Source of the DNA: Endothia cerciana
Taxonomy: Eukaryota > Ascomycota > Sordariomycetes > Diaporthales > Cryphonectriaceae
Reading direction: 5' to 3'
DNA length: 64,000 nt
Assembly: GCA_026119935.1 (NCBI GenBank)
Contig: JALRMH010000029.1
Coordinates: 124,001 to 188,000 of the forward strand
Shown here: piece after piece, positions 1-10,873 of the stretch
Position numbering within the stretch: position 1 is the first letter of the stretch
How the letters are laid out: each line of letters starts with the position of its first letter
Notes under the pieces: generated by a model
The model's input: only the letters and a program-made list of their open reading frames with translations
Databases searched by the model: none
What the model was told of the DNA's origin: nothing
Position numbers and translations under genes: made by a program

Positions 1-1175
1 CGTTGGGGGCTCTGGAAACTCGAGCCGCTTTCCGTCTCGAAGCAGAAATCATATGCACCCAAGTATCGCTGCAAAAAGGCGAGATATCGAAGCAGCAGGC
101 TCGCATATGCGTGATATGACTAGTCATTATACCAGGATGCTTGCCTCAGCCCCCACGGCTCTCAGTTATTACACATACCATCTTAGGACCGGTAAGAATC
201 TGGGCACGCCCACACACCCCACACGCAACCCTGCGTCAGTGGGCTGAGTGGTGCGGCCCGGGCGGCTTTCATTCTACGCAAAGGCATATCTTGGTGTGCA
301 GTTGGAACTGCACAACCTGTCATTGTACTTGCATCCGAGTAGGTAGTGTGCTGCATGATCGGGGTTGGTGATCTCGACCTTAGCTCCTCCAAAAGGAAGG
401 CCGCCGAGACGCCACACCTGATGCACCCATCCTCAGAAGAAAGAATTTGGATACTAGATACATGCGAGCCGCCGTCGGTCTAGAGCTAGTCTGTTTCGTT
501 TTTTTCCGCCTAGCCACGAATCCTCCGTTTGCCACCCTGCAAATAATACATAAGGCTGAAATTTGCACCAATCGACATACCATGTGCATATGGCAGTGGC
601 ACGGGAGGATGCTGGGCCCGAGATGCTTCCTAGCGCCTCACCGTGTCTTAAACACTGTGCCTGGTCCCTTCAGCTGCATGTTTCGGAATGAATGCGACAC
701 TGAAATGCGGACTAAATGACCAACCACATATGCAAGGGGGTGAGACTATTGATTACTGCATCGCATAACAGCCACCTCCGTGCTGCGACAGAGAGCCGGC
801 GAACTCACGGGCGGTCGAGGGGTGGAGGCTAGGCGTTCAGTCCCCATTCCCAAAGTTCGCAAAGTCCTTCTTGGCTATACCTGGACTCCAAGCGGTCCCG
901 TCCCCAATATTTCTCATTGGGAAGCCTAGCCTTGACCTCTCTTCTTGGGGCCCTTTTCTTCGACTCATTCCCGCTTAAAAGAACGCCTGTCCGTTTATAG
1001 GCTGCTGCCTTTCTCGACTTGTTATTCTGTCCTCCACACGTTCAGGTGTTCGGCATCGCCATCAGTCTTGCTCTTTTCCCGAGCCACCTGATTTTTTTCT
1101 TCATATTTTTGGCATGACTCATTTTGCCTTCCGTTCTCAATTACCACCTGCCTGGCTGTCCAGCTATCCACATAC
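1..1175. other. Intergenic / 5' leader of MFS gene
   Basis: No gene is recognised here. The last 200 bases before 1176 are pyrimidine-rich, as is common in leaders of highly expressed filamentous fungal genes. Short reading frames in this stretch have no recognisable motifs. Confidence 0.5.
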
Positions 1176-2972
1176 ATGGCGGACCTAACGGAGAAGACCG
1201 GGGCCGGCCCTCCTCAGGAGCTCTATCAGCAGCGCGAGGATCAGCAGCCTCACACGGGTGATGCCGTCCTGCCGCCATCCAAGGCCCAGGCTCAGAAGGG
1301 AATTCGCTTTTGGGGCATCTTTGCCTGCCTCTGTATCCTTGCCTTCATCTCCGCTCTCGACGTTGCCATCATCACCACGGCGCTGCCTACCGTCGTCGCC
1401 AGGATCGGTGGCGCCACCGAATACATCTGGATCGCCAACTCTTTCGTTGTTGCGTCATGCGTCCTGCAGCCGCTGTTCGGCCAGCTTGCCGATATACTCG
1501 GCCGCCGTGTTCCACTGCTCAGCTCCGTCGCCCTGTTTATGCTCGGTAGCGGCATCTCCGGTGGCGCTGCCACCTCGGGCATGCTGATCGCTGGCCGTAC
1601 CGTCCAGGGCGCTGGAGCCGGCGGTATCAATGTCCTCATAGATATCGTATGCTGCGATCTGGTACCGATGCGAGAGCGCGGTAAATACCTTGGCCTGATG
1701 TTCTCCTGGTCCGGCATCGCTGCGGCACTTGGCCCCCCCGCCGGAGGAGCTCTAGCCCAGTCCAACTGGCGCTGGATCTTCTACATCAACCTTCCAATAT
1801 GCGGTGTGGTCTTGGTGGGCCTCGTCGTATTCATGCACGTCAAGACGGGAAGGCTTGCACCTCGCCAACTGGGTAGTGATGGGCCGGAGACCACCGCCGA
1901 GTCGCACCGCCGCCGGCTCCTTTCTGGCCTATCTCGACTGGACTACCTCGGCAACCTCATCTTTATGCCAAGCATGATCTCACTGCTGTGGGGTGTAGTG
2001 ATAGGCGGCAGCGAGATTCCTTGGTCGTCATGGCGCGTCATTGTCCCACTGGTCCTGGGCTTTCTAGGCTGGATCGCTTTCCATGTCCAGCAGTCCTTTT
2101 TCGCCAAACATCCTAGTGTCCCGACGCGCTTGTTTGCCAACCGAACCTCGGCCGCAGCTTTCATGTTGACCTTTACGAGCTCCATCATCTTACAATCCGT
2201 CACGTACTTCTTCCCGATATACTTCCAGGCCATCAAGGGTACCACGGTCCTCCAGTCTGGTACCTACTTCCTGCCTTTCGCCATCCCCTCGCTGGTCTTT
2301 GCTGTCGCAGGCGGGAGCCTATTGAGCAAATCTGGTGCTTATAGGCCGCTGCATGCTGCGGCATTTGCAACCATGGCCCTGGCCTTGGGTCTCTTCACCA
2401 TGCTAGATGAAGATTCATCCAAGGCTGTCTGGGTTATTTTTGAGCTTGTTGCCAGTGCAGGTGTCGGCTTGATAATGCCGGTCTTGTTGCCCGCCATCAT
2501 GGCTGCACTGCCTGAGCGCGATGTTGCAGCTTCCAGCGCCGCTTACAGCTTCGTCAGAAGCTTCGGGTTCATCTGGGGCGTAACCCTCTCCGGTATTATA
2601 TTCAATGCCGTCTTCAACAACAACCTATCCAACATCTCGGACCCTAGTATCTATCCTCAGTTGGAGAACGGCGCGGCCTACTCATTTGCTAGCCAAATCC
2701 ATAAGCTGCGAGAGGGTGGCGCCCTTTCAGCGCAGATCCTGGATCAGATAGTGCAAACATTTGTCAAGAGCTTGCATGCTATCTGGTACTTCTGCATAGG
2801 TGTTGCTGTCGTCAGTTTCTTTCTTGTTGGTATGGAGAGGGGCTTGGGGCTCAGAGAAGAGCTAGATACAGAGTACGGCGTCGAGGAGCCTGGTGAGAAC
2901 CGAAAGCTGGGTGAGGAGTCAAACACGGGCGAAGACGATGCCTTGCAGAAACACAAGGCCGTGGTCTACTGA
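1176..2972 (+). CDS. MFS drug:H+ antiporter (DHA2-type, 14-TMS)
   Basis: A single uninterrupted 598-codon frame starting at ATG and ending TGA. The product is a polytopic plasma- or vacuolar-membrane transporter of the major facilitator superfamily, expected to export small organic molecules by proton antiport. Visible motifs are the D1-like segment LDVAIITTALPTV near residues 60-73, motif A GQLADILGRR near 101-110, the antiporter motif C region (GIAAALGPPAGG) near 180, and WRWIFYINLP shortly after, all characteristic of DHA2 proteins. Repeated hydrophobic segments fit 14 helices, and the length (598) is normal for the family. The N-terminal 40 residues and C-terminal tail are hydrophilic and charged. 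It is the only intact gene in the first 12.7 kb; the genes downstream are degraded. Substrate cannot be told from sequence. No intron is needed to read it. Confidence 0.93.
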   Translation: MADLTEKTGAGPPQELYQQREDQQPHTGDAVLPPSKAQAQKGIRFWGIFACLCILAFISALDVAIITTALPTVVARIGGATEYIWIANSFVVASCVLQPLFGQLADILGRRVPLLSSVALFMLGSGISGGAATSGMLIAGRTVQGAGAGGINVLIDIVCCDLVPMRERGKYLGLMFSWSGIAAALGPPAGGALAQSNWRWIFYINLPICGVVLVGLVVFMHVKTGRLAPRQLGSDGPETTAESHRRRLLSGLSRLDYLGNLIFMPSMISLLWGVVIGGSEIPWSSWRVIVPLVLGFLGWIAFHVQQSFFAKHPSVPTRLFANRTSAAAFMLTFTSSIILQSVTYFFPIYFQAIKGTTVLQSGTYFLPFAIPSLVFAVAGGSLLSKSGAYRPLHAAAFATMALALGLFTMLDEDSSKAVWVIFELVASAGVGLIMPVLLPAIMAALPERDVAASSAAYSFVRSFGFIWGVTLSGIIFNAVFNNNLSNISDPSIYPQLENGAAYSFASQIHKLREGGALSAQILDQIVQTFVKSLHAIWYFCIGVAVVSFFLVGMERGLGLREELDTEYGVEEPGENRKLGEESNTGEDDALQKHKAVVY

Positions 2973-3467
2973 TTATGGAAGTACTTGAGAATAGATTACT
3001 ACGAGCTATTGCATAATGAACTGAGAAGGTAAAAAGAACCGACTTGTAGGGTGATCGAAATAATAACACAGATGCATAAGTCAAGGCCAAAGTAAGGAGA
3101 TCGCCCGGGATAGTTTTCTTTAGCCCCTCCCCCCCCCCCCCTTCCTTTTTTTCCTGCGGCTCGAGAAACTTCTTTGAGGCGACCCCCTGCAAGGTATCGG
3201 GATCATGAAAGTCGTATCCGCAGTTCATTTACTTGAGCGGGGTGAGGGCACCGCAGGCGGTAACATCGGCTTTGACCAGGGTTAGAATGCTACGAAACGT
3301 GTTGATAACACCAGGTCAAGAACAATGCCGGGAGGATGGAGCCGTCCGATGGTGCCGGACCAAGGACACTCCCTCTCTGGAAGTTGGTGTGCTCCAGCAG
3401 CGAAACGGGGTAGGGCTGAAGAGTGAGCCCTTGAAATTTAGACTATGACAAGCTCTTCCTCCTCAGA
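2973..3467. other. Intergenic, with a C homopolymer
   Basis: 3' flank of the transporter. It contains a run of about 13 C at 3128-3141 and no recognisable gene. Confidence 0.5.
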
Positions 3468-3660
3468 TTACAACGCCTCTCCGTCCATGAGTCGATGAAT
3501 GTAACAGTCCCCAACAATCGTCCACCGACCCTCTCCAGCATCTCGTAAAAGTAGCGGGTAGTCGCAGCCGTTGAAAACAGCGACCTTGTCGCCGGGCATC
3601 GCACCGTCGACCGCCCATCCGGAACGCTCGGCTTCAGAAACAAAAAACCGCCGATGGAAG
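3468..3660 (-). pseudogene. HET (heterokaryon incompatibility) protein C-terminal relic
   Basis: Reading the minus strand down to TAA at 3468-3470 gives about 60 codons matching the conserved end of fungal HET-domain proteins: a RRFFVSE segment, then MPGDKVAVFNGC, then YPLLLRDAGEG, then VGDCYIHRLMDGEAL and stop. In intact HET proteins the same order occurs (RRFF.T..G, GD.V.vl.G, PfvLR, vGe.YvHGimdGea). Nothing recognisable of the HET domain proper precedes it; upstream (3660-4270) is AT-rich. This is therefore an orphan C-terminal fragment. HET proteins act in non-self recognition and programmed cell death between incompatible fungal hyphae. The assignment is by recalled motif, not alignment. 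Confidence 0.72.
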
Positions 3661-4276
3661 CAATACCGCGTATTAGTAAGGCGCGAAGCCCTTTGCCGAG
3701 AACATGGCTGTTAAGAAATTCAATAACAGCTGCTTTGTGAAAATGGTACTAATGTCAATGTAAGAGATGAGGAGAGATACACAATATTTATCAAGTGTTT
3801 CAATTTGTAGCAAGCAAGAGACTGATTGTGGACGCAAAAAGTAGCTAAAAATAGACAGATTTGGAAGCATCTGTAGGAATGCCATGAATAATTACATTGT
3901 TTCTGTACTTAAGATCGTACTTTAAATTTATCTTTTGCTGTTGTAAGTCTTCTTGGTAATCAATATTTCAGGGATTTCATAGTACTGCAGTGCTTATTAT
4001 AGTTGAATCATCTGAATTGATGTATACTCTATTAACCTGTTCCTATTTGACTTGGTAGTCATTTGATTTGTCTCGTCTCTAGCACCCAGAAATATATGAG
4101 CCGGAACGCCCGACGTTTACGTTCTAACACCTGGTTCTTGCCATTCGAAACCTGTTCTGGTTGGATGGGCGGACTATAACAGCTGTGTGTGTTTTCTTCA
4201 TCGGTCAAGATTCTTCACCCGGCGTATATATGCTTGGCGGGTCAAAGGGGGGCCAGATCGCCATAAGCTCCGCCCG
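3661..4276. other. AT-rich intergenic debris
   Basis: AT-rich stretch with no readable protein. It may contain the eroded upstream part of the HET relic, but nothing can be aligned by eye. Confidence 0.45.
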
Positions 4277-5541
4277 TCAGAGTCTCGCTAATTGACATGA
4301 AGTCTTCTGCAGATCGCAGATCAGCCAGGTCGCCAGGGAGCCATGAAGCGCAGCGTCCGTCGTGGTGCTATTCGCCTCCTGGCCCTGAACCAGGCCCACC
4401 TCGTCCGTACCGGGCTTGGCTCCCGCCCTGACCTTGGATGCCCCGCCCAGCAGCTGGATCAAGGTGCTCGCCGCGACATCTGCCATACTGCTCACCCCGG
4501 CAAGCATCTTGAGCCGGCTCAGGGCCTCCTTCACCGCCTGTAGGCACCCGAGCAGCGTTACATTGCACGTGGCCGGCTGCAGAGGGTCTGCCGGGAGCGC
4601 ACCGTGAGGGGGAATGTGTCGCTGAGGGTAGTCTTCGGGAAAGGTCGGGCTCGCATACAGGGAGACGAGCAGCACCGCCGCCTCGAGCGTGACGAAGACG
4701 ATGGTAGAGAGGCGGGTGTGGCAGCCCCCGAGCATGGCGTGCAGCTTTGTGACGCCGTCCAGGGCGTGCAAGGCAGCGGCCGCCGGCCTGCGCCTCTGCT
4801 CGCCCAACATAACGGACTTGTAAGCGGGCAGAGGAGCGGGCGGCTGCAAGAGCAGAGGCCGGAAATTCCAGCAGATGGAGTCGTAGACGGCGATGTGGAG
4901 AAGCTGCTCCCTCGGAGGAAGTGCAGCCGCGGCCAATTCCCAGACCGTAAGGGTCCTGGGAGAGAGGGGGTGCGGTCAAGCTGGCGGGAGAGCAAGCTGT
5001 CCCAGATGTAGAGGTTGCAGAAGGTCCTGCGCTCCATCTCCTGGTCGGGCTCAGCCGTGCTCCTGCTCGATCTCGCCGCGGCGCAGTGCATACCAATGTT
5101 CTGTGCAGCGCGGACGGCACGGCCCAGCGCGTCCCAGAAGGCTTTGGTCCTCCCTTCGACCTGGCACTGGAGTCCGTAAAATGTTAAGTGCTGGACCCGG
5201 ACAAGGGAGCCTCGGCTGTCTGCAGCGATGCTGATAGCCTCGAGGTCGTCAGCGACCTCGTTGCATCTGCTGCGCACATCGGCTAACGAGACCCTGCGGA
5301 TCTTGTCGAGAGTGTAGCCAGGAGAAGGAAGGAATTGAGGCGAGAAGGAGCAGACGCGCAAGATTAAGATGGCGAGGTCGAGCTCCGATACGAGCTCCAC
5401 GCGCCCCAGCATCCACCACCCTTAGTAGGCTGACAGGAACCGGGGCGCGTGCACCAGCTGGTCTATCCTGTTCCGGAAAGTATGTTAGGCCCCTCTTTTG
5501 CTTCGTGTGTGCATGTTTATATTATATGTATGTACACACAC

Positions 5542-5582
<41 letters not shown>

Positions 5583-6375
5583 GTACACTCTATTAGGATC
5601 TAAAGCGGCACGAACTAGTTCACCTCGGCTATAAAGTACTGCACCAGAAAGTTCAGAATATGCTGGTCAGGTATGTGCTGGAGATTACGATGAACCTCGC
5701 TGGCGACCTCGGGGAGAAGCGCCGGGGAGCTGCTGCGGAGAGTTTCGCGGCGGGCCGGCGCGAGCCTGGGAAAGGACGTCGTCAGCGCCTGCAGGGTCAG
5801 GGTTAGAATTGAGAGGAGATGGTGAGAGAAAATGGTATATGGGGGCGTGAGGCGGGGCGGGGGGGGGGGGCTGCTGGCCTCCCGTATGAGGGCCAGCGTG
5901 TTGCTGCAGCTGTCCTCGAAGTAACCAAACGACTCAGCAAGCGACAGGCCGGACCAAGGCACCGTGGGCGTGGCCGATTTGAGGTATGTATTCCACTCAT
6001 TCCGAGGGCTGCGTAACCCGCTACTCTCGCCAGCCTGTCTCGTGTCTACCCGAGACTCTCAGGGTGGTCGGGCTCGAGGCTTGACTGCTGGCCGTGCCAG
6101 TGGTTGAAGATGTGGTATAGACGCAGCCCTCGGTGCGATGGCGGCGGACGCAGTGGTTACATGGAAACTCTCGGTTGCACTAATACCAAGATCCACAGCC
6201 GTGTTAGCCTCCTCCTAACAAAAATAGAAAGAAAAAAAAAAAAGACACAAGGAACATGATCGGCCGGTACAGGTGGGGAGACAGGGAGGGACAGAGACAG
6301 GGCGGCACTGACTTTTTGTTTTCGTGTATAACACGGCATGCACGACGAGATAACTCGCTTCCGTGAAGAGCTCAT
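4277..6375 (-). pseudogene. Zn2Cys6 transcription factor pseudogene
   Basis: Exon 1 (ATG at 6375-6373 to 6313) and exon 2 (from 6179) join across a 133-bp intron (GTCAGT...TTAG) to give a binuclear zinc cluster: CMPCYTRKQK then CNREFPCNHC, spacing Cx2Cx6Cx5Cx2Cx8C. Exon 3 (LAESFGYFEDS, then DQHILNFLVQYFIAEVN) and the following exon (IDQLVHAPRFLSAY, LILRVCSF, FLPSPGYTLDKIR, RVQHLTFYGL, CNLYIWDSLLSRQLDRTPSLP) match the fungal-specific transcription factor middle domain. Lesions: a TAA at 5423-5425 where the family has a residue between FLxxY and WW; a TA|G codon split by the intron at 5615-5468 where Trp is expected; and near 4930-4960 a frame change plus loss of roughly 60-90 residues before the C-terminal frame resumes (PPREQLLHIAVYDSICWNFRP, LGGCHTRLSTIVFVTLEA). 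The protein would have been a nuclear DNA-binding regulator, perhaps of the neighbouring redox and transport genes. Confidence 0.85.
5533..5579. repeat. (CA)n microsatellite
   Basis: About 23 CA units with one CG interruption. It lies inside the 148-bp intron (5615-5468) of the transcription factor pseudogene, reading as (TG)n in the sense direction. Confidence 0.95.
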
Positions 6376-6386
6376 GGTCCTGCGGT

Positions 6387-6433
6387 AGGTGTCGTCGTCT
6401 TCGTCTTCGTCTTCGTCGTCGTCGTCGTCGTCA
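6387..6433. repeat. (GTC/TTC)n trinucleotide repeat
   Basis: Imperfect GTC/TTC triplet array immediately upstream of the ATG at 6375 of the transcription factor pseudogene. Read on the minus strand it is GAC/GAA, an Asp/Glu run in frame with the gene, but it precedes the first ATG and is probably leader. Confidence 0.9.
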
Positions 6434-8366
6434 GTGTTTACAGAGGGATAGAGAGCCAGGAAGGAAAGCAAGCTCGGCACGGTCGATTGCTATTAATATG
6501 TGGAAGCTCCCCCGCCATCGAGAGGTCAAAACCAACAGCGGAGCGACACTTGCTGGCGGTAAGGGTATCAGGTACCGCATGCAGGCTGTGCGAAAGGGGT
6601 AAGATTTCCTTACGGTTGGCGGCGAGCAGCAGGTGGTGCTTACCAGAAGCAGATTAATTAATCAAGGCGTAGCATGGCGCAGCGTAAGCTCGACTAAAGG
6701 ATGCCGAGTTGTCATCAAATAATGGTTTCACTACAAACATTCGCTGGCCTCTGCTTATTAGTCAAAACTGTGAAAGAGTATGTGAGTAGATGGGTAATGC
6801 GCCCCCCCCCCCCCGGATGGCAACTGAATGAGCGGGTACGAGTATTTTCTCACCACCCACGTCCTGCATATGTTCAAAAAGGAGTCTCGTTACGCGTTGA
6901 AGGAAGTATTGAACATTGGCCCCCATGCGCTTGGCCAGACGTTTCGGTTTTAAAGGTTCGGACAGTACATAAAGGTGGATATTGTCCTTGGTGACTTGTT
7001 TTATTTTCGGCATGTTCATATGATAATCCAATATACTCCAAAGCTTATCTATCGGTCGTACTTCGTGATTCGCTTAGTTCTTTCCTAATTCTTTCCTAAT
7101 TCCTTCACTCTTGGCTCATAGTCTTAACTTTCGATTCTATCAACCGGAATGAATGTCAAAGGCTGGATCTTTATTAGTACTCAAGTATTTGAATTTATTT
7201 TTGTCAATACTCGCAATCAGTCTCTTATTAGTTTGCACGGTGAATGAGTCATCATACTTGACTAAAAATCGTGATAATATTAATTTTCATGTTGTGCAAG
7301 GGCTGGTAACCCTTGTGTTTCTCTCAATATCAATATCAGCCAGCTTAGTAAAAATACCCTTTTTCTCCCCCCCCCCTTCCCCTCTTCCTTCAAAATAAAA
7401 GAGAATGGACGTGAGCTGAAAGCAGCGGGTACTAACCAGAGTTGAATCCGTCTCAGCCAGCCCCCTTTTCCGTACAATTGAGATAAGGCGTCGTTGAAGG
7501 TAAGCCCTTGGAATATGTGCAGATGTTGGGACCGGCTAGCCTAGTGGGGGATGGGCTGATGCCGAGATCATAAGGCAAAAGTCTCATCTCCTAATCGGTC
7601 CTGAGCCAGTTCGTGGGAATTAGGCTGTCCGCAGGCCGAGGTTCGTAGGATCTAGCCCATGAGTATGGAGGTGTGGGGGGTGGCTTTGGGATCTGTGGAT
7701 GGAGGCTCAAACTGGGTCTTGTCTGGGCGGGTGTTCGTATCTTGCATGTGTACTAATACAGCTTGGCTGGCAAAAGCCAACCGGATATTATCGGACTTTG
7801 TGTGTCGAATAGACAAGCCAGCACAGATATGAGAGACCGGAGCTCCAATTATCGCCGCCAGGTCATGTCCTATGAACGTGCTTTGGCTTACCATCCCTCG
7901 CTTGTGGCGCGATAACCCAGTAATCAGCCACTTGAGAGCCAGACTATACTTTGTAGTGTGTGTGTGTGTGTGTGTGGTCAAGGATTGTGTGTGTGCTGGC
8001 GTGTAGCGTGTTGTGTTGTATTTCCATGGTCACCTGTGCATGTAGCCTGTAACGAGTCTCTACGTTGTGTAAAGTATTCCATCGCTTTCAGGTACATAGG
8101 CCCTCGGAACCTCACAATCGCTAGGACCTTTGGAGTTAGAAACTCACATAGGGCATTGCCAGATACACTATCGCCAACGATGGCAGCAATCCCCTTGCCA
8201 CCTCACGCCTAGGTATGTACAAGGCCTTACAAGGCCTCAAAGAGAGCATTTTAGATGGTGCAGATGAAAAGAATTGAGCTTCGTAGTCATTCTTTCGGCA
8301 GCCTCTGGCTAACTGACTCAGTAATTACATAATACATAAGTCTTGCTCTTGGGGCCCCGCTTTAGA
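6434..8366. other. Gene-free, partly AT-rich region
   Basis: No supported gene. It contains a poly-C run (6801-6814), a C-rich/T-rich tract at 7368-7390, and a (GT)n microsatellite at 7956-7976. A hydrophobic 81-codon frame at 7153-7398 has an ATG but no family match and biased AT composition, so it is not called. Confidence 0.5.
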
Positions 8367-9433
8367 CTACCACGGGGCGTTGGACCCATCATACACATTC
8401 ATTCCCTGGGCCTTCTCCCAGCCCTTGACAAAGACCTTGGGCATCTTTCCGTTGAGCTCCCGCCCCTTGTTCAAGATGATGTCCAGCGAGGCCTTGGCGC
8501 CCTGCTCGGGGGTCAGATCCGCCATATCGCCTCTGCCCAAGTCAGTCTTGAGCCACTAGACGACAAGTCGCGTCAGTAAAATTGTATAAGCCAGAGAGAA
8601 GGGAAAGGGGGGAAGGGAAGAAGGGGAAAAGGAGTGAACGTACGCCAGGGCAGAGTGCCATGAATGTAAAGCCGTCCTTCTCGTAGTCAAGGGCGTACTG
8701 GACAGTCAGGGCATTCATGGCCGCCTTAGAGATCTTGTAGGCGGGGGCCGGGAGAGCGGCGGCCGCCGGAGCCAACGCGATAGAGCCTATCGTAGTTGAC
8801 CTGGTTTGGTAATAGATCCACCCTCGTCAGCGATGGCTGCTTATAGATACAAGGGATATCGGGAGGAGGGGATGGACTAGAGGGAAATCCTACATGTTGG
8901 CAACCTTTTTGAGTTTGCCCTTGTGCAGGAGCGGGGAGGAATTCTCGGGTCACCCAGTGGACGCCTAGAACGTTGATGTTAAAGCTCTCCTCAAGGTTGT
9001 CCCTGCGCGAGAGGTTCAAAGCTCAGGTTAGCCAGACTCGTTATGTTTTTTTCCCCGCCCTAAGTTGTGTGCCAAAGAAAAGAGAGAAGCAACAAAAAGA
9101 GAAAAAAAATTGCCCACATAGACTTAACGCCCTCGAAAGCATACTGGCATACGCCGGCATTGTTAATCAGGACGTCCAGTCCCTTGTCTCCCAATATCTT
9201 GTCGGCCTCGGTGGCCGCTTTCTTGATAGAGGCCTGGTCGGTGACATCGAGCTGAACGACGACAATACGGCCAGACGATTTCTGAACCACCTCGTCCAAG
9301 GCGGAAGAGTCTCCTCGCACCGTCGCGATCACCTTACTGACGTCAGAAGCTGGCAGAGTGGCGAGCTCGTGGACAAAATTCGTAACGTCTTTGACAACAG
9401 ACCGCTGGGGCTTCTCGAGGTTTACCTGAAACG
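8367..9433 (-). pseudogene. Short-chain dehydrogenase/reductase pseudogene (SDR-1)
   Basis: Minus strand, four recognisable exons joined by introns 9117-9003, 8893-8801 and 8643-8555, ending at TAG 8367-8369. The product resembles fungal classical SDRs of the norsolorinic-acid ketoreductase-like group: IATVRG, VVVQLDVTDQASI, DVLINNAGV, NLEESFNINVLGVHWVTREFLP, the active-site YKISK (YxxxK), ALCPG then WLKTDLG, and the tail MPKVFVKGWEK...YDGSNAPW. Two defects are visible. An extra base (plus-strand C at 8932) shifts the frame directly after REFLP, and the correct frame resumes as LLHKGKLKKVANM. The N-terminal TGxxxGIG dinucleotide-binding motif is absent: upstream of the TTTCAG splice-like site near 9434 there is only AT-rich sequence. 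It would have been a cytosolic NAD(P)H-dependent ketone/alcohol reductase. It is divergently arranged with SDR-2. Confidence 0.85.
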
Positions 9434-9892
9434 ATGAAGAATTGTAGATTTCAGTAAAACCCTACCTGTTGTTCCTTATGATAGTCTATAATAGTAAAGT
9501 ACTTTGTAGCCTCTTTTCGTCATTCTCTCCCCACACTGAGTGAAGCGTGATTAGTACTTCTAGCAAATGAACTGCATCAAAAAAATTATAAAAAAAGACA
9601 GAGAGAAAAAAATAAAGGATATAGTGTGTTGTGCAACATAGCCGGCCCACCCACCTGCAGCCCGATTGCCGAGATTTGTTCGGCGGATGCAAGTATCAAG
9701 TGCTTATGAAGCACAGCGCAGAGGTGAGAGGGGTGTCCCTCTTCTCTCGCCATGGTAGATCACTTGAAACATATGTTATTCGTACTAAGTTGGTTCAGAT
9801 AACCGCCCCCCCTCCTTCGACTGTCCCCTTTGGCACCATTGAATTATCCCCCCTCTCTCCAAAAAAAAACCCCCCCAAAAAAAAAACCCACT
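9434..9892. promoter_or_regulatory. Divergent intergenic region between the two SDR genes
   Basis: About 460 bp, AT-rich, with A-runs just before the SDR-2 ATG (9867-9887). By position it should have held the shared promoter of both divergent SDR genes. No specific binding site can be named. Confidence 0.4.
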
Positions 9893-10788
9893 ATGTCTGC
9901 AAGAATTAACACCATCCTGATTCTCGGTGCTGCCGGTGGCATCGGAGAGGCTATGGCCCGCTGTTTCCATAAATTGAGCAAAAAGGTTATTGTCACCGGA
10001 CGCGAGCAGAACAGGGAGAAGTTGGCGCAGCTGGCGAAAGACCTGCCCGGCCTCGAATCTCGCGTGGTAATTGTTATGATCTTTTGACCCACGTCTGAAT
10101 GTTTTACGGCGGCTAATGCTTTGGCTCCTTTTCGTAGTAGGACCTAACGCATCTTGACACATTGCAAGGCGAGATCACGAGCATCCTAAACGATTTTCCC
10201 AAACTCGATAGTGTCCTTGTGAACGCTGGGATTCAAAATTATTACGAAGTCTTCTAACAGCCTCCTGCTGACGCGGATGTCATCCTGGAGTTGACGACAA
10301 ACCTCACAGCACCGATCTTGGTCGCCCAGGCCTTTGTCTCACACCTCCTTGCGCTGGCACGGTCTGGCACAAGCACGAACCTATTTCTCACGAGCTTGTC
10401 TCTAGCTTACTTCCCGGTGCCTTTCTATCCGACGTACTGTGCCACCAAAGCCGGCGTCGCCTCCTTTACTAAAGTTCTGCGGATGCAACTAGAGGCCACT
10501 GGCTGCAAGAACATGAATGTGGTGGAAGTCGTACTGCCTTATGTCGACACCCCTCTGAATGCGACACACCGAGACCAGACCGACGCGCTACAGGGTGGCA
10601 AGGAAAAGGCGGTGCAGCCTATGCCTCTTTATGAGTACATTGAGAAGTTCTTTGCAGCTCTGGAGCAGACGGGGCCAGATGGCGCTCTCAGGAACGAGAT
10701 CGGGGTCGGCTTTGGTGCACAAGGTGCCGCTATCTGGCATGAGGGGTTCCAAAAATTGATTAAAAGTCTCAAGTGTAATTATGGATAG
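9893..10788 (+). pseudogene. Short-chain dehydrogenase pseudogene with in-frame TAA (SDR-2)
   Basis: Exon 1 is 9893-10066 and exon 2 starts at 10141 after a 74-bp intron (GTAATT...GTAG). Family motifs are complete: ILILGAAGGIGEAM (Rossmann GxxxGxG), VLVNAGI (NAG), and YCATK (YxxxK active site) preceded by FLTSLSLAYFP with the catalytic Ser. The C-terminal part reads through AALEQTGPDGALRNEIGVGF and ends at TAG 10786-10788. The single lesion is TAA at 10255-10257, between YYEVF and QPPAD. Everything on both sides of it is in frame and SDR-like, so this is probably a recent nonsense mutation, for example CAA to TAA. Length without the stop (about 273 residues) is normal for DltE/YdfG-like SDRs. 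Readthrough or a strain polymorphism cannot be excluded. Confidence 0.85.
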
Positions 10789-10873
10789 ACTCCTTAGCAC
10801 CTGTGTACAAGATTGGCTCTTTCATTTTTCACTCTCATGTCCATTCCAACAACCCGCCCAACATCGGTCCTTT

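Noticed and set aside
7153..7398. Small two-helix membrane protein
   Set aside because: AT-rich composition alone produces Leu/Ile/Ser runs; no homologue is recalled and the end falls in a C-tract.
7529..7605. tRNA-like hairpin (GGACCGG...TCGGTCC)
   Set aside because: An acceptor-like stem can be drawn, but there is no TTCRA T-loop and no proper D-arm or anticodon arm.
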